A DNA stretch of 64,000 nt from Henckelia pumila (GCF_033568475.1 NC_133120.1:81072151-81136150), one strand, 5' to 3'; shown: positions 11,340-24,335, numbered from the stretch's first letter. Notes: generated by a model not told the origin, from the sequence alone. Numbers and translations are program-made.

Positions 11340-12459
11340 ATGGGGAATGTGGTTGGATCTTTTTCCTCCGGATTTGCTCAACTTTTAAACAAGATTTTGG
11401 GTCACCCACTCGATTTCCTCGCTGGCAAAAACTGCGAGTAACTTCCGTTACTATTATAGATCTTTCTTCAATGATTTCCTTGATTGTTTTCCGAAATTCG
11501 CAAATGTGCCATTTACGTTTCATCAGTTTTTAGGATCTCTAGCAGTTCCAAGGCATTCAAAGGAATTTACTGAATTTTTTAGAGAAAAACTGTTGAATAA
11601 GTTGATAAATTGTATCGAATGTGATTTTGAGTGTTTTCTTCGCATTGAGCTTTAACACATCATGAGTCTTTTGTTTGTTCGTCATGATTTTTTTTTTCCC
11701 TTAACTTCTCATACATGTTCTTTTGCAGTTCATTATGTGGTTCAACATGGGATTTTGTCTGTTACATCGAAAACTTCTGTGTCTCACATTTGCTCAAGTT
11801 GGTCATGGTGGCAACGTTAGTTTATTTTGGTGAGTGAATTTAGTGGGAAATATTATGTTACTCATTTCATAGTCCCTAATCTTGTGAACACATTTAAAGC
11901 TCTCTCTCTCTCTTTGACAAAACGTGATGCAGTTCTCTTGTTCTTCTATCTCTTGTGCAACTTGGGAATCTGCCAATGCATTTGCCGCTCTATCTGTAGA
12001 ATCATATGGGCTTGCTTCTCAACTTGTTTTTCGTGCTTGGAGTTCTGTTGTTCGTACTTATGTTTCAAGCTTCGTACTGTAAAGAGGAGACGGAGAAGGA
12101 GGAGGAGAGACATTGAGGAATCCGTAGAAGCCAGTCCTAGTACTAGTGAAGAAGGGTATGAATTAGGTGAAACCTCTGTGTTGCAACATTCTAGGAATCT
12201 TGAACGTAGGAGGTCGAGGATTAGTGCTAGGAGGAATTACAAAGATGAGCATTTGCGGCGATCTTTGAGGCCTAAAAATCATCGTTCGCATGTAAGGGTT
12301 GCGGGAGATCATTCCATTCACCTGCGTAGAACAAAGAGTTTCAAAAACGGCGGACACAATACGAGCCCTCTTCACCATCATATTCGGGTTACTAGGAGTT
12401 CGAGATTCGCTCACAAGGGATCCATGCACAGAAGTGGGATTCACCATAGGAGAAGGTAG
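11340..12459 (+). CDS. Cys-rich membrane protein with Arg/His-rich tail (three exons)
   Basis: Exons read as 11340-11437, 11729-11829 and 11933-12459; all are GT-AG and frames join exactly, giving 241 residues. Exon 1 starts MGNVVGSFSSGF (Gly2, possible N-myristoylation) and ends HPLDFLAGKNC. Exon 2 encodes CGSTWDFVCYIENFC and a hydrophobic stretch. Exon 3 begins LLFFYLLCNLGICQCICR, then more Cys (about 14 in residues 32-110), a run of eight Arg, and a basic Ser/His-rich tail ending HHRRR. It resembles an uncharacterised plant family that starts MGNVVGS and contains STWD..CYIENFC; I know no assigned function. Likely a one- or two-pass, acylated membrane protein with a cytosolic basic tail, or nuclear tail binding; both are inference. 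Exons 1 and 2 are easily missed because they are short. Confidence 0.75.
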
Positions 12460-14675
12460 ATTTCTGGATTGTACAAGGTTGGAGAAAGTGAATGAATTCT
12501 TGATTGCTTATGAGATTCTATCAAGATAGATACATTGTCTATGATCATTTTTTTTTTAGTTTCCAATTTCTATTTAGATTGATTTGATTTAGAAATAATG
12601 GATGCACAAAGTTAAGATATATAAGTTCTCTGAGGCAGAATTGTGAAGAATCCACTGACCCTTAGCCCCCTTTTGGTTTTGTAAAGTTACAAAAGAAAGG
12701 TCCTAAACAGTTTGTGGTGAAAGTGGGAAGAAAAAAGTAATACTGACATATTTCAATTTGTATGAGAAGATGAAGTGGGCCCTCGTACTTGAGACAGAAC
12801 GGCCCACCAATGTTAGCCCCTAATCGATTGAAGTAGCCCGTCATCATTTATATGCACAATGTTATCTATGTCTAAAGGTTGGCTTGAAGTGACATGTTGT
12901 CCCAAAAAAATATCTAATTATGAAATCATGTTCCCTTCTCCCAAACAACCCCATTTCACGGGCTAGCACACAACAAAAAGTTGATCACCCCTAAGTTCAT
13001 AAATAGACTAGCCCTTTTTAAATTCGCTTAAGTATTCCAAAATTTCTGTACAAATAACTTCAAATACAAAGTTTTTTTTAAAAAAAGTTCAAATAAAATT
13101 TAACAAGATTTATTAAATATTTTATATGACATAAAATGGATTTGAAAATGCTTCTCAGAGTATTCGAGTTGATGTAGTCCAGACTTAAGCTTTTGTCCAA
13201 TTGTCATTAGTTCAAATATTCAATTCTCTTTTTAATAATTTCTCGGACTAGCTTATCGCATTTTTTTTACATATGTGGTTTATATGCTACTATACTACTT
13301 TACCTTAAAAATTTATCAGTTGCATATAAAAAAACATAGCGATTGAAGATTCCATCGTTATTAAAAGACTAATAATAATAATTCCTCAAAACCTTTATCT
13401 AGATTCCTAGACATAAAAAGTTCATACATTGCAATCCTAGTCACGAATTATTTGATAAATTAATGCTGAAGTGTTACATTTTGCATTATTTATAATAATA
13501 ATGATAAAATATTTTTAAAATAGTAAAAAATAAATTTAAAATAACGATTATATTAAACAAATAAAATATTAAATTTATGCTTACTCTATGTTATCTTGAG
13601 AAAATATATAAAATGAATTCATCTTGGTATCAAGAGAATTAATTTGCATTCACTGCTCTTTCACTTTTCTTATATTTTTTGTTTTTGACATTTATTTCTC
13701 CTGTATCTTATCATTTTTGCACTTGACGAGAGAAATGAATATCAAATATATGAAATATAGTGAATGTAAATATAAATGACTCACAATATCTATAAAAACA
13801 ATTTTAAAAATATTTAACACAAACGTGTAAACTGACATATTGCTCCCCCTTAAATATTTTTTTTTTGACAGTCACTACATAATAATTAAAAAATAATATC
13901 TTTGACACACCACACCTACACACACAAATTCGGTACATGCACCTCTTTACTCTTTAGAGTGGATTTGTTGCTATAAAAAAATATTAATGCATGTACGTAG
14001 TTATAACTCACAACCTATTTTTTCAAAAAAAAATCTAAACAAATTTAGATAAAAATTTATCAACTAATTTTAAAATGAAATTCTTAGATAAATAATAAAA
14101 TGCATTAATACAACTAATTTTGTATTTGTGTGCATCTATATTATTATAATTATAATTAATATAGTATATATAATAAAACAAAGAATTATAATTGATGCGA
14201 CCCCTTTCCCTGGTATCATCTTCCCAGTTCACTCCCGTAGCTTTCACAGATCCCCACAATGACACACATCTCCATGGACATTTCTTCTTTTTTCACACTT
14301 TTTTTTACTGACACAGCTCCATTTTTTTCTGAAGCACAGTGAGCCGAGGGAGAAGGAAAGAAAGAAAGAAAGAAAGAAAGAAAATCAATCTTTTTTTGCT
14401 CTTGGACGACCAAGATTTCGCCTTCCTTCTGCGGTCAGATTTTGCTCTCTTTCCAAATTTTACATAACCCCTCGAATCCATTGGTTTCTCTTTCCATATT
14501 TACCAATCCCCAATGTGAATCGTTAAGCAAACCATCTTGCTGTAATTAACTGCTGTACTTTAGGCTCCGTTGCTGGTACATTCCCATGTAGCTGGGTGAT
14601 TTCCATAGGAACTTCTTTTTTCCCCTCTCGTTGAAAGAAATTTATGTTCTATGCTTGTTATGATTCGGTTTTGAC
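12460..14675 (+). other. Intergenic region and 5' leader of the DUF630/632 gene
   Basis: I see no gene in this AT-rich stretch. The last 450 bases (about 14220-14675) are less AT-rich and pyrimidine-rich and look like the core promoter and 5' UTR of the gene starting at 14676. They contain an AAAG microsatellite at 14356-14384. Confidence 0.4.
14356..14384 (+). repeat. (GAAA)n microsatellite in presumed 5' UTR
   Basis: About seven uninterrupted GAAA units lie 290 bases upstream of the ATG at 14676. On the transcript this is a purine tract in the leader. Confidence 0.9.
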
Positions 14676-17600
14676 ATGGGGTGTAGTGGGTCTAAGGCGC
14701 AGGATTTGCCGCTTGTAGTTCGCTGCCGGAAGCGGCGGGAACTTATACGCGCCGCCTCCAACCACCGCTATGCACTCGCCGCTGCTCATGTTTCTTACTT
14801 CCGTTCACTCAAAGACGTGGGGGAAGCCCTCCGTAAGTTTGTGGATGAAGATCTCGTTACTGCTTCTATTTCCTCCTCTGTTTCATCGCCGTCTTTGATT
14901 TTGCCACCGACTTCAAAGAAGAAGAACAACAACAATGTGGAGAAATTGCGGTTAACTGATAGCGAGGATGAGGATGAGTCTCATCTATATCTATCAGATT
15001 CTTCCGCTTCTTCTGATATAAAAGAAGATTGGGATTCCCGGTCTTTTCAGCATCAGCATCATAATCATTGTGCGCTTGATTCTGATGACGAAACCCATCA
15101 GCATCATACCCATCACGCACAAGAGCACAGGGGGAAGGATGATTACTCATCTCATTATCCGCGCGGTGGATTTGATGGGTATAATCAGACATTTGGGGAT
15201 GGATTCGCCAATGATCCCTACGTGTACCCTTATACTCATTCATACCCGCCGCATTCGTTTGGGGAGCCGTTTATGGGTCAGTGGAATCAACCGGGAGTGC
15301 GGCCGCCGCCACTGCAGCCGTGGTATTTATCGAGTAAATCGAATGTGCACTACATGAACAAGGCAACTCCTGAGATGAAAACGGTAGTTCGGGAGCCTCC
15401 ACCAGAACCGAGTTATGGTTACACAGACTCTTACTGGAATTCTCCAGCAGATAATGCTGGTAATTATGGTTATTTCACTTGGGGTTCCACGACAAGGAAG
15501 GGGAATAATGATGGTTTGAACGTGCGTCCGCAAAAAGAGGAGGCGCCGCCTCCGCCGTCACCTAAAGCATCGGGTTGGGATTTTTTTAACCCCTTTGATG
15601 TGTCTGATAATGGGTACCCGAGCTATTATTTGAGTGGGGGCTTCGGGTACGAGTCAAATATTAACAGCCCGGATTCGAGCGACCTGAGGGAGAGGGAGGG
15701 GATTCCTGATTTGGAGGAAGACACCGAGAATGAGGTGCCTAAAGAGTTTACCAAGGGAAATAGAATGAAAACCAAAGCAGGAAAGAAGAATAAAGGTGCG
15801 AGCTTTGCTAGTTCTGTAGCACTGCCAGCCCTCAAAAATCGAGATTCAAGCTCCGCTCCATCAGGCAAAAGTGACGGCAGTTCAAGATCAATGCCATTGG
15901 GTAAAAGTCAGGGCAGTTCAAGAACAGTGCCACTGGGTAAAAGTGAGTCTAGTTCGAGATCAGCGTCATTGGGTGAAAGGGAGACTAGTTCAAGATCGGT
16001 GCCATTAAGTAAAAGTGAGGGTATTTCGATATCAATGCCATCTGGAAAAACTGAGGTTAGTAGTTCAAGATCAGTGGCTTCATGGGGTGGTGAGAAATCA
16101 TCAGTGCCATCAAATATTGAGGAAGGTGCTAAGGCCTCGATGCCGTCGCCACCGCCGTATATCGAAGAAATTTTCAAATCATCTATGCCAACACCAAACA
16201 AGAAAGGGACTTCTTCATGGGTAAACCTATCCCCAAGTGATTCCACCAGTTTCGTAGATGGGCCGATCAGCTCCGAAAATATCGTGTCGAAGAGTGTGGA
16301 CGAGGGTTCTGTGAGGAAGAAAAGGGTGTCCTTTGAGGTGGAAGAGATGTCAAACCAAGATGCTGATTCTTCCAAATTGAGTAGCGTAACTATATTGTCA
16401 CCTCATGGCACTCGTGATTTGCACGAAGTTGTGGCCGAAATCAGAGATGATTTTGAGATTGCTTCTAGTTATGGAAAAGAGGTAGCCAATATGCTTGAGG
16501 TTGGGAAGCTGCCTCATCATCCAGGCCTTTTTAAAGGTGTGACTTTCTGCTGCATATTTCTCTGCCATTATTCTTCGGCTTCATGGTTTTAGCCCTCATG
16601 AGATTTTTTCCTCAAGGGATATGACTGTTTTCCATCGAAATATGGTGACAGCTGGAAAATTGAGGAGGATAGTTATTACAACGTTATGGTTCTGAACTTG
16701 TTATCAATTTGTTTCTATGGTTATTACCTGTTTACTGTCCTACTATTTACTTGTTTCTATGGTTATCGCCTCATTACCATTAACTATGTCTTTAATTAGA
16801 ACCGAAACTCCATTGTTACTTCTTGATATGCATGTCCATCTTATTGATCTGTTTGACTTATAAAATTGAGAAAATGACTGGTGATGCTCTTGAAAGACTT
16901 GTTCACTTTGAATTTTACATGTTGCTAACTTTTCTTGGTTTTGTGTTTCAGTAATTCTCTCCCGGGTATTATGCCATTCTACACATTCTACTTTGTCACC
17001 GTCAGCACAATCTGTAAAATTAGCTTCTAGAACAATTAAGTTGGCAAAATCTTACTTTGAAGATGTTGGCGAGGATGAAAATGTGAATGCTTGTGACCTT
17101 TCGTCCACACTGGACAAGCTGTATGCTTGGGAGAGAAAGTTATACAAGGAAGTAAAGGTAAAATAGTTTTATCATATACCATACTATTATCCCATTCTTC
17201 TACGAGAACCTGTGCATACTAGTTTTTTCCACGATTTTTAAAAGCCCAAATTGCATGCACATACTCAAGGCTCGGTATTGTAACTTTGGTATGAACCAAT
17301 GTATTTCGATGAAACATGCCCCTAATCTTAGAACCCCCAACTTTGATGCACTTTAAAGGCCCAAGACGTTTATTAACCATGCCTTGAAGGCAGAAATAAT
17401 AAATCAAAGGTGAAATGCAATATGATATATTATTGATTTTCCAAACAAACCAATGACTTCAGCTGTAGTTCTATAGTTTGTAAGGTAAATAATCCATTAT
17501 ATTTTTCTCAGGATTCGTTAATTTAATAAGGTGTGTCTCTCGTGGCTCGCCATGTGCTTAGTGACCATGATTTATGACACCCATACAACCTTATGACTGC

Positions 17601-19509
17601 ATTGCTTTCCTAATAACCAGTGTTGTAAATGGCGGGAGGCGGTGGCGGTGCGGTCCGTGACCGCCGGTTGAATTTTTTTAAAGCATTTTTATGGGTGGCG
17701 GGCGGCGGCAGGCGGCTGAGGTGTGTGGTGGAGGGTGGGAGAGCAAAAATGAAAAAAAAAGTGGCTAGTGTTTTTGAAATGAGTCAAGATCTAGGGTTTT
17801 AAAATAGATAAACTTTGACTAGGATTTTAAAATGTATTGACTTTTGACTAGAATTTAAAATTAGTTGACTATGGACCTTGACTCAATTTAAAAAGCCTTG
17901 GCCGCCTCAACCGCTTCAACCGCCCGAGCACCCGCCTCGCCCGCCTCACAGCTTGGGCCGCCTGAAACGACCGCCTCATAACGAGGCGTGGCGGTCGAGG
18001 GCCGCCCGCCTAGGTACCGCCTAGGCGGCCACCTCGACCGCCATTTAGAACAGGTGCCTAGGCGGCCGCCTCGACCGCCATTTAGAACACTGCTAATAAC
18101 TATAGTCTCTTCTTTATGTTATCAAGATGAAAATATCTTTGGATGGGCTTTTGTTGGCTTTGCAGGGTTGACAAAGTAGCTCATTAATATAAATTGGACT
18201 CACTGCTTTCATTTTGTGCTCTTGTTAATTATTTTTTTGTCCCTACATTCTGCTGAGTGGTTACTTTCTTTAGGATGAAGAAAGACTCCGAGTGTTATAC
18301 GAGAAGCAATGCAAGAGACTAAAAATTTTAGACGAAGTAGGTGCTGAGTCTAGAAAGCTTGTGGCTGCTCAAGCGTCTATCAGTAAATTATTGACTAGGC
18401 TTGACGTTAGTGTTAAAGCCATTGATGCGATTTCAAACAGCATACACAAGTTGCGTGATGAAGAACTGCAACCCCAGGTTGCCGCTTTAGTTCACGGGTA
18501 TGGATGGCCTTCTCCTTAAATTTTATATTATTAATTGCACAAATGTTGTTACTTTTGTTTCACATTGCATCGGCTGACTATACTCTGAACTCTTTGAGCT
18601 TGTGGTGATCCCTTAATCTACAACGCATAGATTCATCGATTACAAAAAAAATATAGTTCTCTTTTGTATTTTTTTAACATTGTTTATATAATCGTGAATT
18701 GATCAATACTGTTCTATTGAATCGATGGTATGACGACCTGTAGGCTGATCAGAATGTGGAAGGCAATGCTCAAGTGCCATCAGAAGCAGTTTCAATCTCT
18801 CATGGATAGTAAAATGAGAAAGCTTAAAGCTAACACTGGTCTCAAAAACGATTCCAGCTCAAGTGCTACCACAGAGCTTGAAAAGGAGCTTCGTTTATGG
18901 TGTGAACGTTTTATCGACTGGATTTCCTTTCAAAAATCTTACATTGAATCCCTGAATGGGTGGCTTCTTCAGTGTGTTCAATACGAACCGGAAGAAACTC
19001 CCGATGGACCGGTTCCCTATTCCCCTGGCCAGCTTGGAGCTCCTCCCATTTTCGTAGTCTGCAATGATTGGTTCCAAGCAATGGAATCCATCTCCGAGAC
19101 AAGGGTGACAAATGCCATGAATACCCTTGCAACAAACCTAAGACAACTCGAGGAAAAACAAGATCAGGAGGGGCGACAAAGGCTTAAAGCTGAATATCTT
19201 TCGAAAGATATCGAGAAACATCTCAGATCACAACGCACGACAATGTCAGAGAAAACTGGGTTGCCTCTAGTTCCTTCAGATAAATCTGATGATCAGAAAA
19301 TGGACTTGGATTCAATGAGACGAAGATTGGCCGAAGAAAGAATAAAGCACAAAGACGCAAAGAAATCAGTTCATGAAGCAGCATCTAGTAGTTTACAAGG
19401 AGGCCTTGTTCCCATTTTCAAAGCATTGGAGAACTTCACTTCAGATGCTTTGAAATCACACGAACATGTCAGGTTAAAGCATCCCAACCTTGAATACTCG
19501 GATCAATAA
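14676..19509 (+). CDS. DUF630/DUF632 protein (NRG2-like family), four exons
   Basis: Exons 14676-16536, 16952-17157, 18274-18497 and 18744-19509 join in frame to 1018 residues. Residues 1-60 are a DUF630 domain (MGCSGSKAQDLPLVVRCRKR, then RYALAAAHVSYFRSL), with an N-terminal MGC that suggests myristoylation/palmitoylation. Residues 60-580 are low complexity: acidic-Ser, a His-rich stretch (about 124-155), Pro clusters and five 12-residue Ser repeats (399-458). Residues about 580-950 are DUF632: DLHEVVAEIRDDFEIAS, LDKLYAWERKLYKEVK, GLIRMWKAMLKCHQ and FIDWISFQKSYIESLNGWL. Members include the nitrate-signalling protein NRG2, and they are often mislabelled bZIP. The closest recalled Arabidopsis gene is At1g21740. 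Introns 1 and 3 are short; intron 2 (1116 nt) carries a hAT MITE. The gene runs convergently toward the response regulator, with 382 bases between stops. Confidence 0.93.
15870..16049 (+). repeat. Five 36-bp in-frame repeats encoding a 12-residue Ser-rich unit
   Basis: Residues 399-458 read as five units close to S-x-G-S-S-R-S-x-P-L-G-K, with partial copies before and after. The repeat is in frame, so copy number can change without breaking the protein. It lies in the disordered linker between DUF630 and DUF632. Confidence 0.85.
17618..18092. mobile_element. hAT MITE with GC-rich ends inside intron 2
   Basis: The ends are CAGTGTTGTAAATGGCGG (17618-17635) and the complement of CAGTGTTCTAAATGGCGG (18075-18092), differing at one base. 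A perfect 8-bp target duplication CTAATAAC flanks it at 17610-17617 and 18093-18100. Subterminal GGCGG/CCGCC repeats make it locally GC-rich in an AT-rich intron. There is no transposase. The host gene stays spliceable around it. Confidence 0.88.
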
Positions 19510-19891
19510 TCCTATCGTCCAGTCGTGGAAGCGGTGAAGATATCATAATTTTTGTAGTTAATTAGCTAGATTTGAGGGTGCATGTAACTATCACAATTTG
19601 TGGAGGACCCGCTAGTAAAGAGAGGCTCGCTCGTTTAAAATACAAAGAGATTATGAGGAAGAGTTCCATCATTTGCCGTACACCCTTTGAATGCCATGAC
19701 AGGCTACATTTTGTACAGAGATTCATTTATTTATTGATGGAATAATATTATTGTCTTTGTTTGCCTGCACCGAGTCATTTCGACGAGCCATTTTCTTGAT
19801 GCTTGAAAGTCTACCGGAGGATAATCTTTTGCACATTGTGGAAATAATTATGAGAATTTAATTAATTCACCCAATATATATAACTGATTTA

Positions 19892-21158
19892 TCATAAAAC
19901 ACTCATTAATTCATGGACAGGGGGAGGCCTTGTCTCCAATAGTGTGGTGTTCTCCTTGTACTTGATGCTGTCTTTGTCTTGTTTTCTGCCATGAGAATTG
20001 AGAAGATGCGAGTGAAGTTTCCTTAAATCGGATAATTTTACAGGTTTCAACAGGAATTCTTCTGCCCCTCCTTCCAAGCACCTGCCATGCATTAATTTCC
20101 AATCAAATCTTGAATATTTTTCAAACTTTTTTTTAAAAAAAAAAACAAAATTACTAAAAAGTTATAAAGAATTACATGTTGATTCTTGATGGTAAATTTT
20201 CAGATGACATAACTACAACTGGGATGTCTCTCCAAGATGAATCCTGAACAAGATTTATCTCCCCTTTTTCAGCATTGAAAACAAGAAAAATATATAAGAA
20301 CAAAGAAAAGTCTAGCTAAACACTGGATTTTCGAGCGGAGAAATCTCGAAAAGCCGGTGTCGTTGGGGTGAGCTAGCTAGCTAACCTTGACTCTTTTCAG
20401 CAAATCATAACCGCTGATCCCCGGCATGCTGTAATCTGTCATGATCAAGTTAATTTTTGATACCTGCAAATAAGTTTCATGAGTAAAAATATAACCACAT
20501 ATATATATATATATATATATATATACAGGTGAAAGATTTTTACTACTAAAACTCGGTATCGGGTTACCAGTTTTAGTGGTCGCACACGAAAAATCCTGCA
20601 TGAATCGATGTAATAAAAAAAAACATATATGGCGCAGGCACCTTGTCGTGCAGAGATGACTTCGGTGAAGCCGATGATGTTTGGTACTGATTCTCTTCAT
20701 TAATATTATCAATCAATCCCAGGTATTCCAAAGCCTTATCTCCAGAATCCACAAATGTAACTGCAATTTTCGAGTTTCATATATTCTTAACGCATGTAAC
20801 ACAAATATTATTTCAAAATTTCACAGATTCTTGAAAGTATATGCATACACATGCATGCTGGGAAATTGATTACCAGACGGTATAAAACAAAAACTGAACA
20901 GAATTTAATAAAATCCCATTAATTAAAAAGACATAATTAATCTGCAGTTTTTTAGCTAATGAAATCACAAATGAAATGGAAATTAAATGATTAATCAAAT
21001 ATAATTATACCTTGGTATGAAGAAACAGCTAGGAGCCTCTCAAGGAGCTTTCTGTCAAGACGACTGTCATCGACTGCCAATACGTGAAAATCGTGTTGCC
21101 CTTGTCGATCTCCGGTATTAGTCCTGTAAATTTCGCGCTCTAGATTTAAATCTGCCAT
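19892..21158 (-). CDS. Type-A response regulator (cytokinin signalling)
   Basis: Five exons on the minus strand (21158-21011, 20760-20642, 20463-20386, 20243-20176, 20081-19892) join in frame to 200 residues. The receiver domain has the acidic pair in FHVLAVDDS (residues 30-31), phospho-acceptor Asp99 in IMTDYSMPG, Ser/Thr in VVVMSSEN, and the conserved Lys150 in [10 protein letters not shown]. Only a short tail follows (NSHGRKQ..., about 45 residues) with no GARP/Myb DNA-binding domain, so it is type A, a phosphorelay-fed negative feedback regulator of cytokinin signalling. The five-exon layout fits the family. The junction of exons 4 and 5 splits a Met codon (AT|G). Intron 2 holds an (AT)n tract. 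I cannot pick a specific ARR ortholog. Confidence 0.93.
20500..20525. repeat. (AT)n microsatellite in response regulator intron 2
   Basis: A run of alternating TA of about 26 bases sits between exons 2 and 3 of the response regulator gene. It is likely length-polymorphic. Confidence 0.85.
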
Positions 21159-22194
21159 CTTATAAATCTTGGAAAAATATGATAAAATTAAAAAAAAAAA
21201 AATTGTATATTTATGTGTTTTGTTATGAAGGGAATTATATATGGTGTGTGTAGATGATAAAAGTAGTTTAATTTTCTAGCTTGAGTGGTTGAGAAGCAAA
21301 ATATGTGTGTAGAACATTATGTTGTGTGTTGTATTTATATTATTAGACGAGACGCCCCACACATAAACAATGATCTTGGAGATCTCTCCAATAAGATTTT
21401 CTCTTTGGAACAACTACTCATGGACCATTGGTGGCTACCTCCAAATATGAAAGAATCATTATTATACATGTAGCTTTTATTTTCATAATAAATTATATTT
21501 ATTAGGATTCACCTATAATTGTGGTCCCATTGACTCCATAATTATAAAGTCCGTTTAATTAGCTTGCGGAGTATCAGTTTTGAATACACAAGTATCTGAC
21601 TTATGAATTAAACTGAATTTAAGAAAGAATTATTATTATTATCTATACTATATATTAAGCAAGAATATTTTAGTTGGTGTCTAGAGTTAAATATTAATTG
21701 GGGTGGGTTAATTGCATAGACCACCCTGATGAAATTCCGATATTGCTAAAAACTCTCCTATGCAAAAAGAATAATCTATAAAGTTATAAAGGATTTTCAG
21801 CAATCTTCTGATTTCACATGGTAATGTGTGTAACAATATTCGAAATACAACGAAAATCCATAAATTATATATTTTTCAAAAAAAATTCTAAAATATAGCC
21901 TTTTTAAATGGTACGTAGCCAAACATTTTTTTCACACTTTTTTTCTTCAAGTTTATTTTCATTCAAAAACAATCTGTATTTCGAAATACAAAAACTCATT
22001 TGAGATGGTTTACAAGTTAATTTTATAAGATAAATATCTTATTTGACCTGATCTATGAAAATGAATTATTTTTCATATCAAAAAATTGTTAATTTTTATT
22101 ATAAATATGAGTAGTGAGAAAGAGAATTCTTGGTTCAGTTCCCCGCCTTAACGGCAGAAAAAGGGATTGATCAAAATTCTATTGAGTTTGACTC

Positions 22195-22310
22195 ATAGTG
22201 GTCATTACCGAATTTTCGGTATGGTACCGGTATGAAATTTTTCATACCGGTATGGTACGATACGATATACGATATCGTATTTTGATACGGTATACCATAC
22301 CGTAGCCAGC
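22195..22310. repeat. Fragment of a CGGTATACCG-rich hAT-like repeat
   Basis: This is a dense run of GGTAT/ATACC and TACCG/CGGTA palindromic words. The same word family occurs at 50071-50297 and 51685-52045, so this is a dispersed family. Ends and target duplication are not clear. Confidence 0.5.
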
Positions 22311-23245
22311 CCTAGATATAATTGAGAGTCTGAGACCATGTCAAGAAAAATCCAAGGAGATCTTTGTACTAATAGTTTTCTAGATAATCCCTAGTTTTGA
22401 TTTGATAAATCCAATATGATGACTTGTTAGAAGCGATTGACTTGCGAAATTACAATGTTTCTTGAATGTGTTAGCTGCCATTTTGTCATTTAGGAGAAGA
22501 AATATATGCGATCCATTAATCAAGATTTGCAATCTTCTAATTGGCGTTGACTTGGAAAACGACCAAGTCAAGAAAAAAAATGGAGGTTTTGATATTTTGA
22601 CTACAACATTTGAATATTCATTATAACCGTGTGTTCAAATATTTAATTTCTACTTTTACAAATTGGAATTTTTTTCAGTTGTTGAAATCACCTTGAAATT
22701 AATTTAATGATTTTTCATAAGATATATATATATTAATATATATCGCTCGCCAACACATAACCACGAACAATATTCTCAATACTAATTACCGTTTTCATAG
22801 TTCATGTGGTTGTAAATTTTACATTAAAAAAATGCTATGAAATTAGAATACACGAAAATATTGAGCTAATTTCTTTTTTAAAAAAAATGAAAAAAAAAAA
22901 GAGCTAATTGATATGGCTATGTCATAGATGCATTCAATACGATTCTTCCGGAAGAGACATCATCAATTAAAGAGCTTGAGGAGAAAAATCATGGAGATTT
23001 CATGAATTGAATATTGGAACATGGGCAGCTATCAAACTTAGTAAAAGCATTAATTAGTTTTGTCTCTCTGTTTATACATTTGGAACTGGAATCCAATGGA
23101 ACTTATTCATGACAATATATATATTCTTGCTTTGAGCTAGGTAGGGCATCATAATATATATAATTCAATCAAGGGTGATTATACACACATATATACATTT
23201 GGGCATTTCTCTCTCGGATTCTGCCACCCATATATATATATATAT

Positions 23246-24331
23246 GGACAATGTTATGTGTACATAGAATTGTACATAGAGAGTTACACGTCAATTAAGT
23301 TAGGAAAATATCTTAATTTTTTTTTTCTCTTCAACCTACAATTTTTTGTCTTACTCTAAAAACCTGTCTCTAAAATATTATTATTTTTATTCTATTATTT
23401 ACTTTTAGAATTAATTTACCGAGTTCAACAAAAATAATTATTTTATAAAATTTTAAAAAGTAATTATGAAAATATATATAACTTTTTACTGAGTTCAACA
23501 AAAATAATAATTGTTTATTTTTTTAGTAAATATATTTTACAATTTTTAAAATTTAACTTTCAAATTTAAATCATATATAAACGAGATTTTATATTATGTA
23601 TTTAAATTAAAATATATTTATTATTATTATTATGTGTAATAGTTAATATTTTGTTAAAAAAAACAAAATCAAAACTCAAATCATGTAGGTTTGGGTTGAT
23701 TGAGTTAGTCGAGTTCGGGTCGGTCGCTATTGATTTATTCGGGTTTGGTTTGAGAAATTTTTAAAAAGTTTTTGTACTTATAGATTAATTAAGAAATATT
23801 TACTATATTTTTATATATTATATGTTTGAAAAAAATTTATTGTATATTTTATCATAGATTTTCCACATGTAATAATTATTTTTTAAAATATTGATTTTTA
23901 AAAATAAATTTTATTTTGTGTAGTAAGTATATTTTAAATTTCGTACAATTTAAATTATATAAAACTATATAAGTGAGATTTTGTTATTATGTATTTAAAT
24001 TAAAATATATTGATTATTATTATTATTATTATGTGTATTTAATTATTTTGTTAAAAATAAAAAAAATCAAATATTTCAGGTCAACCCAAATCCCAAAACC
24101 TCAAAACCTTAATCCGATAATTTTTTGGTCAGCTCGGGTCGGGTTCAATTTTGACACCCTCTAAAACTGCACAATAAATAATAAAATAAAAAATAATAAT
24201 ATTTTCGTTAAAAGTTTTTTTGAGCAAGACAAACTATTGAAAATAAGGATATTTTAAAAAAAATTTGATATACTTTCCTAATTTATAGGACGTGTAACTC
24301 TCTATGTACAACTCTATGTACACATAGCATT

Positions 24332-24335
<4 letters not shown>
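23246..24335. mobile_element. 1.09-kb TIR element with about 68-bp ends
   Basis: The left end begins GGACAATGTTATGTGTACAT; the right end is the reverse complement of GGATAATGCTATGTGTACAT. Near-identity continues through TTGTACATAGAGAGTTACAC for about 68 bp each. The element sits in a (TA)n tract, which hides the target duplication. The core has two diverged copies of an AT-rich block followed by GGGT(C/T)-rich sequence, itself perhaps a nested MITE (about 23570-24165). There is no transposase. Confidence 0.75.

Noticed and set aside
17988-18179. Arg/Pro-rich small ORF
   Set aside because: It lies in the CCGCC-rich end of the hAT MITE and runs into intron sequence; composition explains it.
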